NCBI GenBank assembly: GCA_035582835.1
Contig: JAYKAV010002942.1
Coordinates: 552,935 to 616,934, forward strand
Length of the DNA: 64,000 nucleotides
Direction of reading: 5' to 3'
Origin: Phoebastria nigripes
Lineage: Eukaryota; Chordata; Aves; Procellariiformes; Diomedeidae
The notes beneath the pieces were generated by a model. That model saw only the letters and a program-made list of their open reading frames with translations, was not told the DNA's origin and did not search any database. Below, piece by piece: positions 13,566 to 27,606 of the stretch. The first letter of the stretch is position 1; each line of letters starts with the position of its first letter. The position numbers and the translations under genes are program-made.

Positions 13566-13690
13566 CTGTCTTTATCTCAACCCACAAGTTTTCTCACTTT
13601 TACTCTTCCGATTCTCTCCCCCATCCCACCGGGGGGAGTGAGCGAGCGGCTGGGTGGTGCTTGGTTGCCGGCTGGGGTTAAACCACGACA

Positions 13691-13695
13691 TGAAG
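13691..13695. repeat. Right target-site duplication of solo LTR
   Basis: TGAAG directly follows the terminal CA and is identical to 13093-13097. Both copies being intact suggests the insertion is not very ancient. Confidence 0.8.
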
Positions 13696-16600
13696 AAAGT
13701 GATTCCAGTCTGTCTCTCTGGATATGTTTCTATATGCAATTATAGTCCAACAAGGAATCCTAATTACTTTTTTGAGCATGTTTTTTCATATTTTATATCT
13801 GTGTTGCTTCATATGATGAGGTACTATGGTCTTAGTTTGGTAGAACTAAGTTTTATGCTGTTCCTGTGTTTCTAAACTCTGCCCAGGGATCCAGTGCCTT
13901 GAAAAGACAGATTTGAAATTACGTATCACTAAATCACTCAACGGTTTTAGAAAACTGGATTCAGTGTTCCAAATGCCATATGGCTTCAATATAGATTGTT
14001 TGAAGGTCTTTTTTTGTTCTAACTAAAGATGACAAATATAGTAAGCCTCTATGATCCATACATTGGGAATACTGAATGTTGCAACAATACGTTAGCAAGC
14101 CTTATTCAGAGGAACACCAACTTTGTAACAAATTCTTCTGGTTCTCCTTTTACAAGTACCACACCCACATTCTTCATGAATGCATTATTTATGATCTCAC
14201 CCTGCCTAACTCTTTTCCTCTAGTAATTATGCAACCAGCAAACACTCATCCCATGAACATATCTTCACTAATATCGTTAAAGATTCTTTTTTCCATTAGG
14301 TGATCTTTCAACTTTTACCTTTTTAAAGATCAAAGTATCTCCCTCCTTGTAAGACAAGGTATTCCTTGTGTCACCTACTCGTGCCACCAGGAGCTGCTCA
14401 GAATTTTATTGAAAGAGACATGACATGCATGTTTCAGTCATTTCATGCACTTGGTGTTTTACATTGTGTTCCACTGTATCCTCAGCAGCTGGTTAATATA
14501 CCCTATTGATCTGCTATTACAGGATCTTATCTTTATGTAAAGATGTCCCAAAGAAGGAAACATTACAACTATCAGAATTAAAAAAGATTTATATATATTA
14601 TACAGCTATATTGTTGACAACACACTTTAAATAGTTTTATTCCATCCGCCTATTTAATATCTCAGTAACTCAGTCCTGCGCAACTGCACAGGCAAGTGAA
14701 TTGCCTTATTTCCCACTGTAACCTTCTATCTGGCCTTGATTGACCATGTTTCCAAATATTCCAGATACTGCATTTACTTTTGTCTTCCAAGCCAAGGGCT
14801 GCCCTAGCTACTTGGGTGAGATACAGCCAAAGACTGTATGCTAATTCCTCCTTACCATAAAAATTTGAGTCACCAAGTAGAAGGTGCATTGTGACAATCA
14901 ATCAGTGGTGGCTTTAGGATGGCTGTCCCTCCTTTTCTGGCAGTCATTTGGAGGGATGCCTTGTTTGTCCATAGGGCAGAGCAGCCAGATTTCCAAACTG
15001 GCTCCAAAAAGGCCTTCCAAAGGGGCCTCCCTTTTTTCTTTTATGTCATCTTCTTTACCCTCTGTTTTACCTTTCCTCCCTCTGCCTTCAGATAAAAAAT
15101 TCCAGCCTCACTTACACTCATTCACTTACACCCTGATTGCTTTCTCTCACAGCATCTATTTTCCACAGGGATATCACATTACATTTTCCTGTGCTACCAT
15201 CCCCTTCCCATCCTTTCAGATCAGGATGTCAGAACCAAAACTGGCTAGAACTCCTCAAGTTTGTCAGTTCAGGGAAAAAAAGACAAATTTATGAATGACT
15301 TCCAATTCTGAAATGAAAGATTGATGATTAAAGCTGTACAGAGATACCAAAAAGCAAATTTCATTAGATTTTAGATATGGGCAAGAATCAACTTTCTCTT
15401 CAGGACTTCCAGGTTATATTCTGAATGACTGAAGGCAGCAAGTTCATAACTGAGGGCTGCTTGCTCTTTGTCCATTGAAAATACCCCGGGAAGGCATCTT
15501 CAAAGTTGTTGTTGNTTTTTTTTTCCACAGGGATGTGTACTGTAGCATGAGCTTCAATAAATGCTATGATTTGATCTGTCCTTTTTGTACTTGAAAGTAC
15601 AAGCACAAGGTTTTGCATCTACAAAACTTTTTTTCTCCAGTCCTTTCTGGCTGTCATGCATGGAAAAGCCAAATGTGAGGGCACAGATTACATATATGCT
15701 TTATCTAGACCACTGACAGCACAAACAGACTGGGAAGGAATCAGGCTCCAAAAAATAAGCTAGATCTGTTCCTTATGTTAAGTTCTCCAGATGGGTGGAC
15801 ACTGGACACTGGACACTGTGGCCCAGGGGCCACACTGCTTGCAGCCTCTGCAATGTTGTGAAACATTTTGCACAAAGCTGCTGCTGTGAAAGCTTGTATA
15901 TTAATTAGGAAATCACCTTCCTGTGTCTATTTATATGTACACAAATCCCTTCCTTTTCCTTTTTCTTTTTTTTTTTTTGTGTTTGTTTTTGAAAGCTTCA
16001 TAATAACTATTGAAGCTAGTTCTTTAGCTGGTGTAAATCAACAAAGATAAGACCATTACTATCACCTGAGGAGGCCGTGCTTCTCACTGAATGAGGGAGA
16101 AGAGGTGGGGAGAAAAAAAGGGAAGAGAGACCTGGGATCTAAATAGACTTCCCAGATCTGTCTGGACCTAGTCCCTGCCTGCCTCCTTCTGATGTGTGGG
16201 GGTCACTGGAGGGAACCCATCCTGCCCACAGGACTGGGCAGCATGAGCTTTTAGTGGTTAAGGGGTCTTTAAGCTAGCCTGAAGTCAGCTAATGATGTAA
16301 GTATGATACACATTTAGACGTCTCTTCCAAGTTACTAAAGATATGTAGGTATAAAAATCAGCAGCCACTCCATGCAATATAGTATGCTCACTGAACATAG
16401 CTTGAATATAGGTTTAATTCAGTGCATTTTTGCACATTTTTGCATATTTTTGTAAATACATTTCTCTATCCATCCCTGTGAGTTAGTAAATGTTCCTGGA
16501 GATGTACTTTTGTGACCCGTGCTTTTTCATTGTTCAAGAGATAAGGTACTAAGGAGGAAGTCCTGACCTTGCCGAAGTCAATGAAAAAGGCTATTCTCTC

Positions 16601-19600
16601 CACCGGGGTCACCATTTCACCTGGGTGTTTATTTTGTTTTCTAAAGGTCGCCTTTGACAACAGTGTATTGACGCAGTATGTTTTGAGGCTATCCAAACAG
16701 TGACTTTGAGAAAGAGCTGCTTAACTATTGGATAACAACCTTCCCAACTAACACCCTATGTGGAACAGTTTTTTACAAAAGTTTTAGCTGTAGATATATC
16801 TCAGTGGAAGTTTCCTGTCAAGCAGAGTGTTCTTAACAAGAAAAGAAAAAAAAAAAAAAATGACAAAAGAACTGAAGCCTGCAATTTTAGAAAACTGCAT
16901 TCTCCAATTTTTACAGCATGCTCATTTTCACGGGCTAGCAAATGATTTTCTCTTCTTCCCTTAAAAAAAAAAGAAAAAAAAGAAAAGACTGTTGTAAGAC
17001 TAAGGGTAATCCCCAGTGGGCTTGACATTTTTCCAGAAGAAATTAAGAGCAGAATTCATCAAACATTAATGTTAAGAAGTCAGAAATTCTGGAATGTTTG
17101 TCCAAAGTCCCAAGACCCTGAGCAAACACTGTCATCCTGCCGGGCTCCAGCCGAAAATCAGAGCCAAAATAAACAGAGGCAGAAACTCCATCTGACTGAT
17201 CCTGTGGAAACAGCTGTAACCACTTAGGTGGAAAACCACCTCAAATTCTTCTCCCAGAAAACACTGATGACATGGGAGATGGCGAGCAGGAAAGCCCTGT
17301 CAGGGTCTCTCTTCAGCTGTGGTCAGGAAAATATTTTCTTTCTCCACAACCGTAAATAGAAGGGTTCAACCCTGGTCACAATAAAATGCAACCACATAAA
17401 TGTTAAATGCCTTCTTTTTCTTGTCCTTTTCTCTTGTGTATTTCTTAACATTTGATCTTAAGATCCCTTTCACAAAGGTCCTATCTGCAAGAAAAGCTCT
17501 TCTTCCATAGGAAACCTGTGCTTGTATCCAAAAGTGTAATATGATGAGGCTCTAGTGTTTGTGTTGAGATTGTGATTTCCAAAGTTGTCTGAAACATACT
17601 CACTTCTTGATTTGCTGAAATGAAGCCAGCATTCAGACTAAACACCTTCTGTTCAGCCTTTTTCTTATTATTCTCTTTAGAGGGCTTTTGTCAAGTGCTA
17701 TTTGGCAGAAAAATAGGAAGCATGTTGGAAGAAATAGCAAACATAAACAAAGCTGAAGGAGAAAGAACTCCAACTTTGGTTGTCCAAGCTGCACATGCCT
17801 TCCCTAAGGAATCTGACAGGTAGAGGAAACAAAAAGAGAGGATGAAATGGGAACCATTGGGAGGCTAACAAGAAAGAAAACTGGATAGCTGCCTCCATGC
17901 TTCCTCTTTGTGTAAAATAATGCTTGAGAGTACTGGATCTTTAAGGTGGAATAGAGAGCACTGCAGGAACACAGTCTGCTTTCACATTTTAGTCATTGCC
18001 AAAGGCAATAATTCTGGATTCCCTATTTTTATACAAAGGCAGTGTTCGTTTTCCTGAAATTTCCACTCTGGTCCAGGAATTATATTTAGTTTTAGCCCAT
18101 CAGCAAGCTTAGCACAAATACATAGATGGTAACACTTTACGATGTTGCTAACATGGAAAAATCATTACCATTTATTGTCCTCTGTCTTCCCACATTCATC
18201 AAGACTGTGACCTACCTGCTTAACTGCCATTCCTTTCAGCTGTTTTTCCTGTACTTCAGTTAAGAGCATCTTATTTTCATTCTTTCTGATATAAGTCAAT
18301 GTACAACAGTGGTGGTGGTTTTCCTGCCAAGCCATATCTTCAGGGAAGAGTTTTCATGCAAGAAGTAGGAAGCTGAAAGAGCTTATTTGTTTTGATCAGT
18401 ACGGATGGATCTGCTAGAGCAACTTCATTTATTTCATGGATTAAACTTTGCAAAACAAATGTTAAGAGCAAGTGATTTTTTTTCCTGCTTGAGCATTTCC
18501 ACAGATGAATGAAAAAAGCAACAATCATTCCTGCCTGGATGGCACAGTTTAAGAAATGCTGGCACCATCCAAACATTGTGAGTATTTATGAATGCACAGC
18601 TATACTGCATATCAAATGAGATTTATAACATTTTGCATGTGTAAGTCAGTGTTTATTCACATATTCTGTATATATACATACTCTGAATTTTAACTGAGTG
18701 TTTTATAATATGTTAAAAATAAATGGCCTCTTAGAAGCTTCTGCAAAATTAAGCAAGAGTTATAACAGGCCTCAAACTTGTAACATTTCCTTGTTTTTGA
18801 CAAATCAGACTACACAGCTTATTCCATCATTATTACATAGCACACTTTGAACTACCCTCCTTTCCCCCAAGTGTGCCCCCTGCCTCCCCATCATTCTTTA
18901 TGTTCACAGATCCTGATCCTTCTTGCAGTAGATCCCCATACAAAGTAGCTAGGGACTGTTTGCAACAACTTGAAGTTGCAATGGGCATATTTTTGTGCAT
19001 ATCATTCAAAAAAGAGGCAACGATATGCAATACAGGTACCCTTCAGGGTATCTGCCAATGCAGTAGAGATCCTTCAGGGATGTATCTGCTTGAGATATTG
19101 CTTGAAATCCTCTTTGAGTCTTTGGTAGGAACAACTTAGATTTTGCTCCTTATAGAAGGTATAAACCAAAGAAATAACCCATAGAATGAAGGCTGGTATA
19201 GATATTTGCTACTTTACAAGCAACCCACTGCAAAACTTTTACATGGGTACGGCATAATTAAATGGATTCAGGTTTCTGTGTTTTGCAAATGTCACAGTTA
19301 GCACATGCAGGAGGTATGAGCTGAGGAAAAGCACAGTGGTCAGCAGAGAAACAACTCCTTGTTTCCCAGATCTGAAATCATTCCAGTTNGGAAGGGGTAA
19401 ATAAGAGCAGAGACAGCATGGCAGTGGAGACAGAAGGGTGGTGGTCTGGAGAAGGAATCCACAGAAACCCTACGACTGACTGACTAATGCTACCTTGACT
19501 GCAGGTGCCAAGATGATGTAAGCTGAAACGACAGAAAGAAGATTCCATTATTATTATATGTATCCTTTTTCCACAGCTGCAGCTGGATGAGAGCCCAGGA

Positions 19601-22600
19601 GCCCAGAGAGGCCAACAAAACCCCTTCCTCAGAATAACAACATAACAAGAACATCTGCTGTAGCTATGAAGGTCAGAAAAGTGAGGTCCATAGTGGGATG
19701 TACCACAGATGACACCTCTCTTTGGACAGAGAGGCCCCTGGACTCAAATCCTATAATGGCATGTGATCTTTCTTGTGAGCCTCAGAGGAGAGGAGCAGGT
19801 GTGGTCTCTCAGTTTCATAACAACTAAGTTTTCTTAAGGCCTCCTCTGCAGGGCGGGGAAGGGTGTGATGGGGAATGACTCTCTGCCTGGAGCCCCTCCT
19901 TTGCTGCTTGTTAAGATTCCCAACAGATACAGTAGCAGATCTCAGCAGCCAGAGGATGAGCATGGAATCAATACAGAAATGCCTAGGAATCTCTTGCGAG
20001 TCAGATTTGGGCAAAGTTGAGCAGCCAAGGTAGCTGCAGCAAATCCAGCAAGCAAGTAAGCAGAGAAAATAATGGAAGTCTGCTTTAGTGCATTTTTTTG
20101 GCACTCCAAGCAAGGCTGCATTCTGAAATGTTGGAGGGGAAAATCTAGCTGAAAGGCAACTGTCTCTGTTCACATTGTCATGGGTTGCAGCTCCCTCTGT
20201 GACCCCTCAGCTCTTCTTGTAGTCTGAAACCAGTTCTCCAAGGATCACGGTCCAGTCTAAGTCAATCTGTTCTCTAATAGTTTCTTTGGCATTCATCACA
20301 GCACATGAACATGAAGAGCATCTGTCTAGAGATTAGTATAACTGGAGGAGCAGCTGTGCAGTTCCACTGCCTGTATGCTTAATGACCTCCTATGAGGGTT
20401 CGTGGCTCAAAACGGTAAAGATTTTGGAGCGTGGGCTTTAGAAAAGCCTTAAAAAGAGCTTCTAGTGTTGGATAAATAGTGTCACTTAAATATCTGTTGT
20501 CATTTTCAGCAAAAAGTTATTTCAATACTTGTGTCTTTTGAAATTGATTAAAATGACTAATTATAAAAATGGATTCCGTTACACTGAATTGCACAAACCC
20601 TTCGTTGTTACACTTTGTGATCAGATGGGAACATGAGAATTTCTAACAGAAAAGTTATAAGCCATGGTTAATTCCCATTGCCCCTGTGCAGAAAAGGGTT
20701 AATCCCCTTTCACTCTTTACACTTGTCTAATATTCTGAGAAGTGCTTCTATTATGTACCCTTGTTGACCGGTCCATCAATGTCTACCAGGACCCAGCACT
20801 AGGTACTGACTTATCTGGCTGCTTCAGGTGACAAGGTGATTGGTTATCCAATAAGAAGGTTTTGCCTCTCATGCTACATATCTAGCCCAGAGCAGTAATG
20901 GCTAAAAATGTTACCATTAATTACTACTGAGCCAGATGGTTGGTCTATATGATATAATTGGAGTTCTCAGGCCAGCTTGTAGTAGACTGTTGCCTACATC
21001 ATGAAAAACAAACAAATAAATCCATAAACACACGGTGATATCATCCTTGTTGGAAACCACAGTGGAGATGCCAAAGGCAAAATAGCTGGGAGTGCCGAAA
21101 TATTCTCTCATCACTGCATAGGAGGATGTAGACAGTCTGTGGAGTTAACATAAGGATGGTTATACTTTTCTCTGAAGAGAAGATGGATGGAGAAATATAA
21201 GCCTGTCAGCTCAATACTGTTCGTCAGCATGAAATTTCCTATTAGAAGAAAATAACAAATTAATCTTTAATTTTTGAAAAGGCAAGAGCCTTTTGGTTTT
21301 GCCAAGCCATCTGCTCCAGTCCCCTGCTACAAGGACTGAGCTGGTAACACACAGCCCTGAGGGTGAGATCCTAATCATTAAAAACACAACAGGAGTGTTG
21401 TGCCAGGAGACTCTTCAAAAACCTGACTCTTGGTATTCTGTGTATTAACCTCCCCAAGCCACCCAGAGATTTGTTGATTGGCTTCTGTGATCTACTCACC
21501 TAGTGTGAGTGGGCACGATGCCATGGTAGCAGGTGGACTAGGGCATAGATTTACCAGTGGACATGTGGGTTTGTGGAAACTAAGGAGGACTGTCTTCCCA
21601 TGCAGGAATGTTGATTTATGCTTTGTGAAAAATCTCCGCATAGGATAAAGTAGAAGGTACATCACCCCTACTCCTGCTTAAAGCTGGAATGATTCACATC
21701 AGAATCTCCAAAACACAGATTTTTAATTTTTTTTTTTCCTCTGTATGACTGTGATTTATAACAGAACCTTTACTTTTTTCAGTCTGAAGAATTCATGAAT
21801 TTTTACCTCATTATTCATTTGTTCCTGGCATTAAAAGAAAGTGTTAGGTTAAAAGGAGAAATGTTAGCTAGAAATAATTTGACCAAATCATATTATCCCC
21901 AAAAGTAATTTTTAGTGGGGTTTATTCAGGGTTGAAAGCAGAATTAGGGAGCAAAGTGCCTAAATTTGTTGCAAAAGGGAGAAGATAGGGGGAAATCTAC
22001 TGCCCTTGAACTAAGTTCATAAATTCAAAGGAGAAAAGCAGATCTTAAAGGAAGAGCCAGTACACTTAGTTTCTGAAGGCCTAGCTTACCAATTGGGAAT
22101 GGGAGGCACCCACATGCATTTTGAAATATAGGTGGCCTTATGGACACCTAATGGAACAAGGCTGGCTTTATTTTGAAGAAAGAAGTAGCATTACCTCCCA
22201 TCGTTCTCCTAGTAGCCTTCTAGCAATGTCATTTACCCCAGGGCAGAAATCTGTCTTTTAGCTATACTTCAATCTGTGTATGTGTGTATGCGTGGAGGAG
22301 GGAAGATGAAGGTGTATCTTACACACATAGTGCAGTTTATAAACCTCTGGATGCTAGAAATGAAAGGAGGGGGTACCCCCCAGCCTTCCTGGTGAAGTTG
22401 GACCCGTGAGTCTTCATGGACACAAGCCACGGAGCAGCCTGTGACCCATGGAGGATTCGGGCTCCCGCTTCTGCTCTCTACTGCAGTCACGCACTATCCT
22501 ACGAGTGAACAGGGAAAGGAGCTGGAAACAACTCTCCCCTCCGCTAGCTGAGTCCTCTAACTTGTAGGATAGATTTGGTTTCCTTCTCTTCTCATTTTCC

Positions 22601-24902
22601 ATCTGCATGCATGACTCCGGCATTGCTCGCCGCAGGACAAGTGGGGAGACCGAGTGCTATGCCAGGATTGCCTAGGGGCTGGTGGTCTGGCTGCTTTCCT
22701 GAGCCACAGGCTCATGGGCACTCATGTGGGTAAAGTCCTAGTGTGTGATTCCACGCTTCCTGGCCCAGTGCTCCCACCAGCTATTGGTTTTGTGAAAGGT
22801 TTCCCTCTCTAGTAGGTAGAAACCAGTTTCTGTGTGCTCCTTGGCATGAATGAGTGCCTAAAGCTGATGACTCAGGAGGCTTTCTGGTGAAGAGAGGAAG
22901 TGTTTAAGGAGTTCAAGCACCTAGGGGGTTAGGAGGTCTACAAAGGAGTAGGACTGCAATGGGTGTAAGGTGGTACCTGGACTGAATCCTTGTCCTCTGC
23001 TCATGATCTCAGCAGAGAAACCTTCAAAGAGCTTTTTTTGCAGAGGTGGGTGGATAACTGTTATACCTCCTCTTCCCAGGGGGGCTGTGACCTCACCTGC
23101 CTATACTTTGAGCTACTTGTCCTTGAACGAAGGTGCTTGAGACTCACCTGGGATGTAAAGCTGTGATGTGGTGGCATGTTTACATGTAGGTCATTTGAAA
23201 GTATGGTATTTCAGCAATGAAGAAGAATGGATGCTAGAACACAGACAGTCTGTTTCACATTTCACACCCGTTACACTGTGGCTTCGCTTGCCCAAGCCAG
23301 AGGCACCATTTGGGTTTCTGAAATGAGCACCCAAGGCTGGGTCCTAGGCCATTAGTCCAAGGCAATACTGTAAGACTCTGGGCAGAAGCATGGTATTGAG
23401 ACATTGCTATTTTGTAAGGTGATTAGACTCTTGTAGTAGCAGAAACTTTTCGCTGGAATTTGACACAACCGCGTTTTGCAGAGCATCACAGTGAACAGAA
23501 GCCCACTCTATGTTTTACTGACTCCGGCTTTTCCTCTCAGGCAAATTTCAGAGGATGCTGGTGATTTTTTTTTCCTAAGTTTATGATGTCCTAAAAAGAA
23601 CTACTTGTAGCCATCATCTATTTCTCAGGTATTAAGTATCTGGAAAAGAATTACAAAGTTCCACAGGCTTTAGTGCCAGTAAAAGGAAGCTGCCATGCTA
23701 TATGAGAAACTGAAGGAGAACTGAAGGTGTTGTTAAATGGCAGAAAGACAATGTCTGTCAAAACTGATTCTCCAAGTGGTTAAGGAGTATTTTCCATGGG
23801 CGAATGTTTCCATACAGTTGAAGAACATTAACATGAAAACTTAAAAAATAGCAATTGTCTGTGCAACATCCTTAACATGTGCCTAAGTGTCAGAGGAAAC
23901 ATATGAGATCTTGCAGCAGTAAGCCATTGAGTTCTGTTTTTTCCTATTTTTTCCATACAGCATCAGTAGCATTTTAACAGGTCTTTTGAATTGTTACCAT
24001 CTTTTGTCTAAAAACACCTGCATCATAGGAGCATTCATTCTTCACACTTACAGGAATGTTTTATTTTTATATAAATTACCACAGATGTGCACACATTTGT
24101 ATCCTAATATCTATGTAGTTATGGCAGAGTTGAAACCAGCTGCAAACTCAAATTTTAAAGAATACTGATGTGGGCAAAACCCCTTTTCTTGCAAATTGTG
24201 TACATTCATTGGCACTGTATTTCTAAATTCTACTGAACTGATATTTTCTCACATTGTATCCAGAGATATGTTATTCCAGTCATGTATGTTAAATTAAGGT
24301 CCAAAAATAAATTTTGTTCTAGGATTATAAACCCTCTACAAATAGTGTTTTAGAATGGAAAGCATGACAGCCCTCATCTATAGCATCACAAATGTGGTGC
24401 TGTAATGTCCCTATCATCTCTTCAAAAGGTATGTCACGTAAATATGTCAGAATACTTGTCATGTTGTGAACATTTGCAAGTAGCAATTGGAGCAAATTTG
24501 CATAAACATATTAGAGTGAAAAAAGCATATGCCTGGAGATCCAAATAGCACAGAAAGGAAAGCAACCAATGATAAGAATAAAATTGCATATACATTCAGG
24601 TTGTCTCAATTTTATTTCTTTCATTTAATTTTCAGAAGCTCTGGCTGAATGAGCCTTGTCTAGTTGTGTGCAAATTCTTAGTTGCTCTCAATGATTATTT
24701 TTATGACAAAGGATAAACCAACGTTTTTTTCTCCCTCTATTTGCAAATCTATAAAGGGGCAAATGTTTACGCAAATGTTCTTGTGTAAACAGGAGGTTTT
24801 GTTAAGTATTTTGAAATCACGGTAAAAAGGTCTTCCATAAATGCTGCTCCAGGAATATGTAGGGTCTCCCAATTGCAAACACCCATGTGGATGCCTCAGG
24901 GA
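13696..24902. other. Non-coding unique sequence
   Basis: About 11 kb without a recognisable gene, RNA gene or CR1. Simple features include (TGGACAC)x3 at 15796-15818 and A-rich runs near 16845-16860 and 16963-16985. Ambiguous bases lie at 15515 and 19389. Open frames up to 140 codons (minus strand, 19751-20173) match nothing I know and are probably chance. Confidence 0.45.
15796..15818 (+). repeat. Short tandem repeat (TGGACAC)x3
   Basis: Three perfect copies of a 7-base unit plus two further bases. It is too short to be a minisatellite of note, and replication slippage is the likely origin. Confidence 0.8.
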
Positions 24903-24987
24903 CCTTCAGGTAATCATCTCAAATGGCATTCATGGTGCCTACACTTCAGCAACTGCATTGAGCCCCTTGTGGCTGATTACCTGAAGG
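24903..24987. repeat. Inverted repeat with perfect 14-bp arms
   Basis: The left arm CCTTCAGGTAATCA (24903-24916) is the exact reverse complement of the right arm TGATTACCTGAAGG (24974-24987). Inside the arms the pairing partly continues: 24920-24922 with 24967-24969, and 24925-24927 with 24962-24964, leaving a loop of about 34 bases. The flanks show no target duplication, so a DNA-transposon origin is not supported. It could be a structured RNA, a paired binding site or chance. Confidence 0.75.
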
Positions 24988-26705
24988 CTCGCTCAGTCAG
25001 GCAGCAATGGATGACCAAGGATACAGGAAGGGACTGGAGATGAGGACCTTGACCCAGCAAGTCTCAAAACACTGACATTTTCCAAAGAGACGCTCCAGAG
25101 TCGCTTTTACAAATGATCTGAGCATCCCCACTCCAGCCAGTTTATACATCAGAGCTTCGCTCTGCTGAGCACAGCCTGCCCAGAGGAAAGCTGTGCTGTG
25201 GTCATTTGGGAATTCGCATGCCCCCATCACACATAATCAAAATTCAGTAGGGGTCTCAGTTAAAAATCTGCCCAAATCATTGACCTCTCTGGTACAAGTC
25301 TCAAAGGTAAGGGGTTACTATGGGCACATTTGAAGAAATGTAAAAATAAAAGGAGGAAGAAGAGCAGTAGAGGTAGGGTTACAGAGGAACTGAAGAATAT
25401 GAAGGAAAATTGCAGTGAAAATCCCAAATAGTTTTGCATAAGCATAACCAGTGAAGACTCTTATGGCTTCTCTGGCACTAATTAAAACCTCTTGGAAAAG
25501 GAAAATCTATTCACAGTTTTTTCTGTACTGTCCAAGCTGACATGTAGCAGTTGGAAACTCTATTTTAAAAGCAATTTCTTGTTTCTTCTCAGGATGTATA
25601 AAACAAGAAATATATGGAGAAATACAGTTTGTGTTGTAAAATCCAATGAGTAGATTAAGAGATTTTCAATTTGGAGAGAGACCACTTGGGCTTTAAAAAG
25701 CCTTGTTAGAATCTTCCAAATTCACTGCCCCTGCTGCTGACCCTGAGGGAAAAGAGATTTCAAAGACTGCCAAGTGACATAATTCGTGATACTCACTCAC
25801 TGATATTTNAAAATATTTTAACAGATCCAATTACTTGGAATAAAAGGATGCCATTACACATAGCTGCCTACTTTTAAGACAGCAGAGTGCTCTTCCAGTT
25901 AGCCCCATGTTTGGTATTATTCTGGATCATTAAAGGCAGACTTTTCCCCTCCTCCCCTCCTCCCCCACTGAACCTCCAATTTTGATGCAGAAGGTCACAT
26001 ACAGTGTGTATATGCGTGTTTATATCATATCAATTTTCTTAGCATCTCAACAATCTGTAGGAAAGAGCTTCCACAAAAGGAAAATACTCTGGGACTGGTG
26101 CTGTGAAACACGAAACTGCAATCTCCGTAGGAACATAGGAAGGCAATGAAAGTTTAGAAAAACTTTCAGATTTTACTTCATGTTAAAGTCAGATGTTTCC
26201 AAACCAGAGACTGCTTTACTGCAGATCAGATTATACCACTGGCCTGCTCCCTTTTATTAATTTAAGCTGTCTCTGGCTGTGCTGAATGGAAAAGGCTCCC
26301 AGTTGCCAGTGGTGAGGAGTTAACAGGACGGCCGAGGAGAGCTCACATGCCTCAGCAGTTTTATTCGAAAATTCCATTTAAAAATGGAGAAGTTTTACAG
26401 GGCAATATAAACTCAAGCTCTCTTACTTAAGACCCACATTCACCTCCATCTATACAGGTGCAGTCTACCTCACCTGAATTTTTTTCACACAAAAATTTAG
26501 TTAAAACACTCTCTTTTTAAAAAAATCGTAAGTCAGGAGGAAATTAATCCCTGACTCCATCTAGTTCATTTTGTCCTGTATCCTTTCCCACTCTGCATGT
26601 TCTAGGTGCAGCACTAAGGACCTTACAAGGCCGAGAGCAAAGAAATGAAGATTACTTGGTTCTTTTATGCTTTGATTTAGAGAAAGCTGTTTTCTGAAAT
26701 TCTAT

Positions 26706-26732
<27 letters not shown>
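26706..26732 (+). repeat. (AC)n microsatellite
   Basis: About 13 uninterrupted AC dinucleotides. This length is typically polymorphic in populations. Confidence 0.9.
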
Positions 26733-26736
<4 letters not shown>

Positions 26737-27560
26737 CTATCTGCTGATGTTCCGAGATTGAAATTTCTTTTCCAAAGCACTTCTTTCCCTTGCAATTTAA
26801 TATGAAGTAGATTTGAAATTGAGACTACTGTAATGGAGCATAAGTGATGGAGAGAGGATTATGCTATTGTCTGCTGTGTGCCACTCAAGAGTTTTAAGCA
26901 AAAGTATACATTTTTGAACAGGGATGTTTTTACCACATAATCTCGTATTTCTCTGGCCAGTTACTAGGGCCAGTTTGTTATTTTTGAAAGGAAAATGCTA
27001 CTCTAATTACCTCAGATTAGAAATACAAGAATAGTTATAAAGAACTAGAGAAACAGATTAAAATAAAGTTTTAGTGGTAAAGGAAAATTTTCATATTATG
27101 ATAAATGTTATAAAAGGGAAAGATAATAAAATAATGGGTTTTATTTAAGTTTTTACTCAATTTCAGTTGCCTGGATTTACTTCTTAAGACATTTTTAGTA
27201 CATAGAGAATAATTTATCACAGGTTGTTTTATGAAAAAGTAACAGTAGAATATAATAAATAGATTTAGGACAGCTGGAGTGAGTTTTAGTATCCAAAACC
27301 AATGAGAGTGAAGTTGCCTGGTGGTCCCAAACTTGCTGCTGATATTTCATAGTAGCACATCCAGGTTTGTTTGGTAGCCCTAACAAACCAAGCACTGTAA
27401 AGGCATATGGTAAAAAGCATGCTATATAAAGAGTTTGCAGTCTGAAAGGCAAAGATTGGGTATTTACTCTGATTTGTAATGGGACTTCTACCCAGAACCT
27501 CACAGCTGGGTCTAAGTTTTACATGTTGCCTTCTGGATCGGACTGGCCCTCACCAAATAC

Positions 27561-27606
27561 AGCATGTGAGTACAACATTCAGCATGTGAGTACAACATTC
27601 AGCATG
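27561..27606 (+). repeat. 20-bp tandem duplication, 2.3 copies
   Basis: The unit AGCATGTGAGTACAACATTC occurs at 27561-27580 and again, identically, at 27581-27600. A partial third copy, AGCATG, follows at 27601-27606. Perfect identity points to a recent duplication. Confidence 0.9.

Larger units (their letters stand above)
13098..13690 (+). mobile_element. Solo LTR of an avian endogenous retrovirus, ERVL-type
   Basis: A 593-bp long terminal repeat that begins TGTGCTGGTTTTGG and ends ACCACGACA, so it has the required TG...CA termini. It is flanked by the perfect 5-bp duplication TGAAG. Inside, a TATAAA box lies at 13374-13379 and an ATTAAA polyadenylation signal at 13560-13565, followed by a T/C-rich then G-rich tail, which gives U3-R-U5 order on the plus strand. 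No gag, pol or env sequence and no second LTR lie nearby, so this is a solo LTR left by recombination between two LTRs. I recognise the family from other neoavian genomes; the 5-bp duplication fits ERVL or class I better than a 6-bp ERVK type. One ambiguous base lies at 13454. Open frames inside are incidental. Confidence 0.88.

Noticed and set aside
19751..20173. 140-codon minus-strand open frame with several Cys residues
   Set aside because: No ordered Cys/His zinc-binding spacing, no signal of a known family and no clear splice context.
24903..24987. Small DNA transposon with 14-bp terminal inverted repeats
   Set aside because: The bases outside the arms do not form a target-site duplication, and no related copies were seen in the window.
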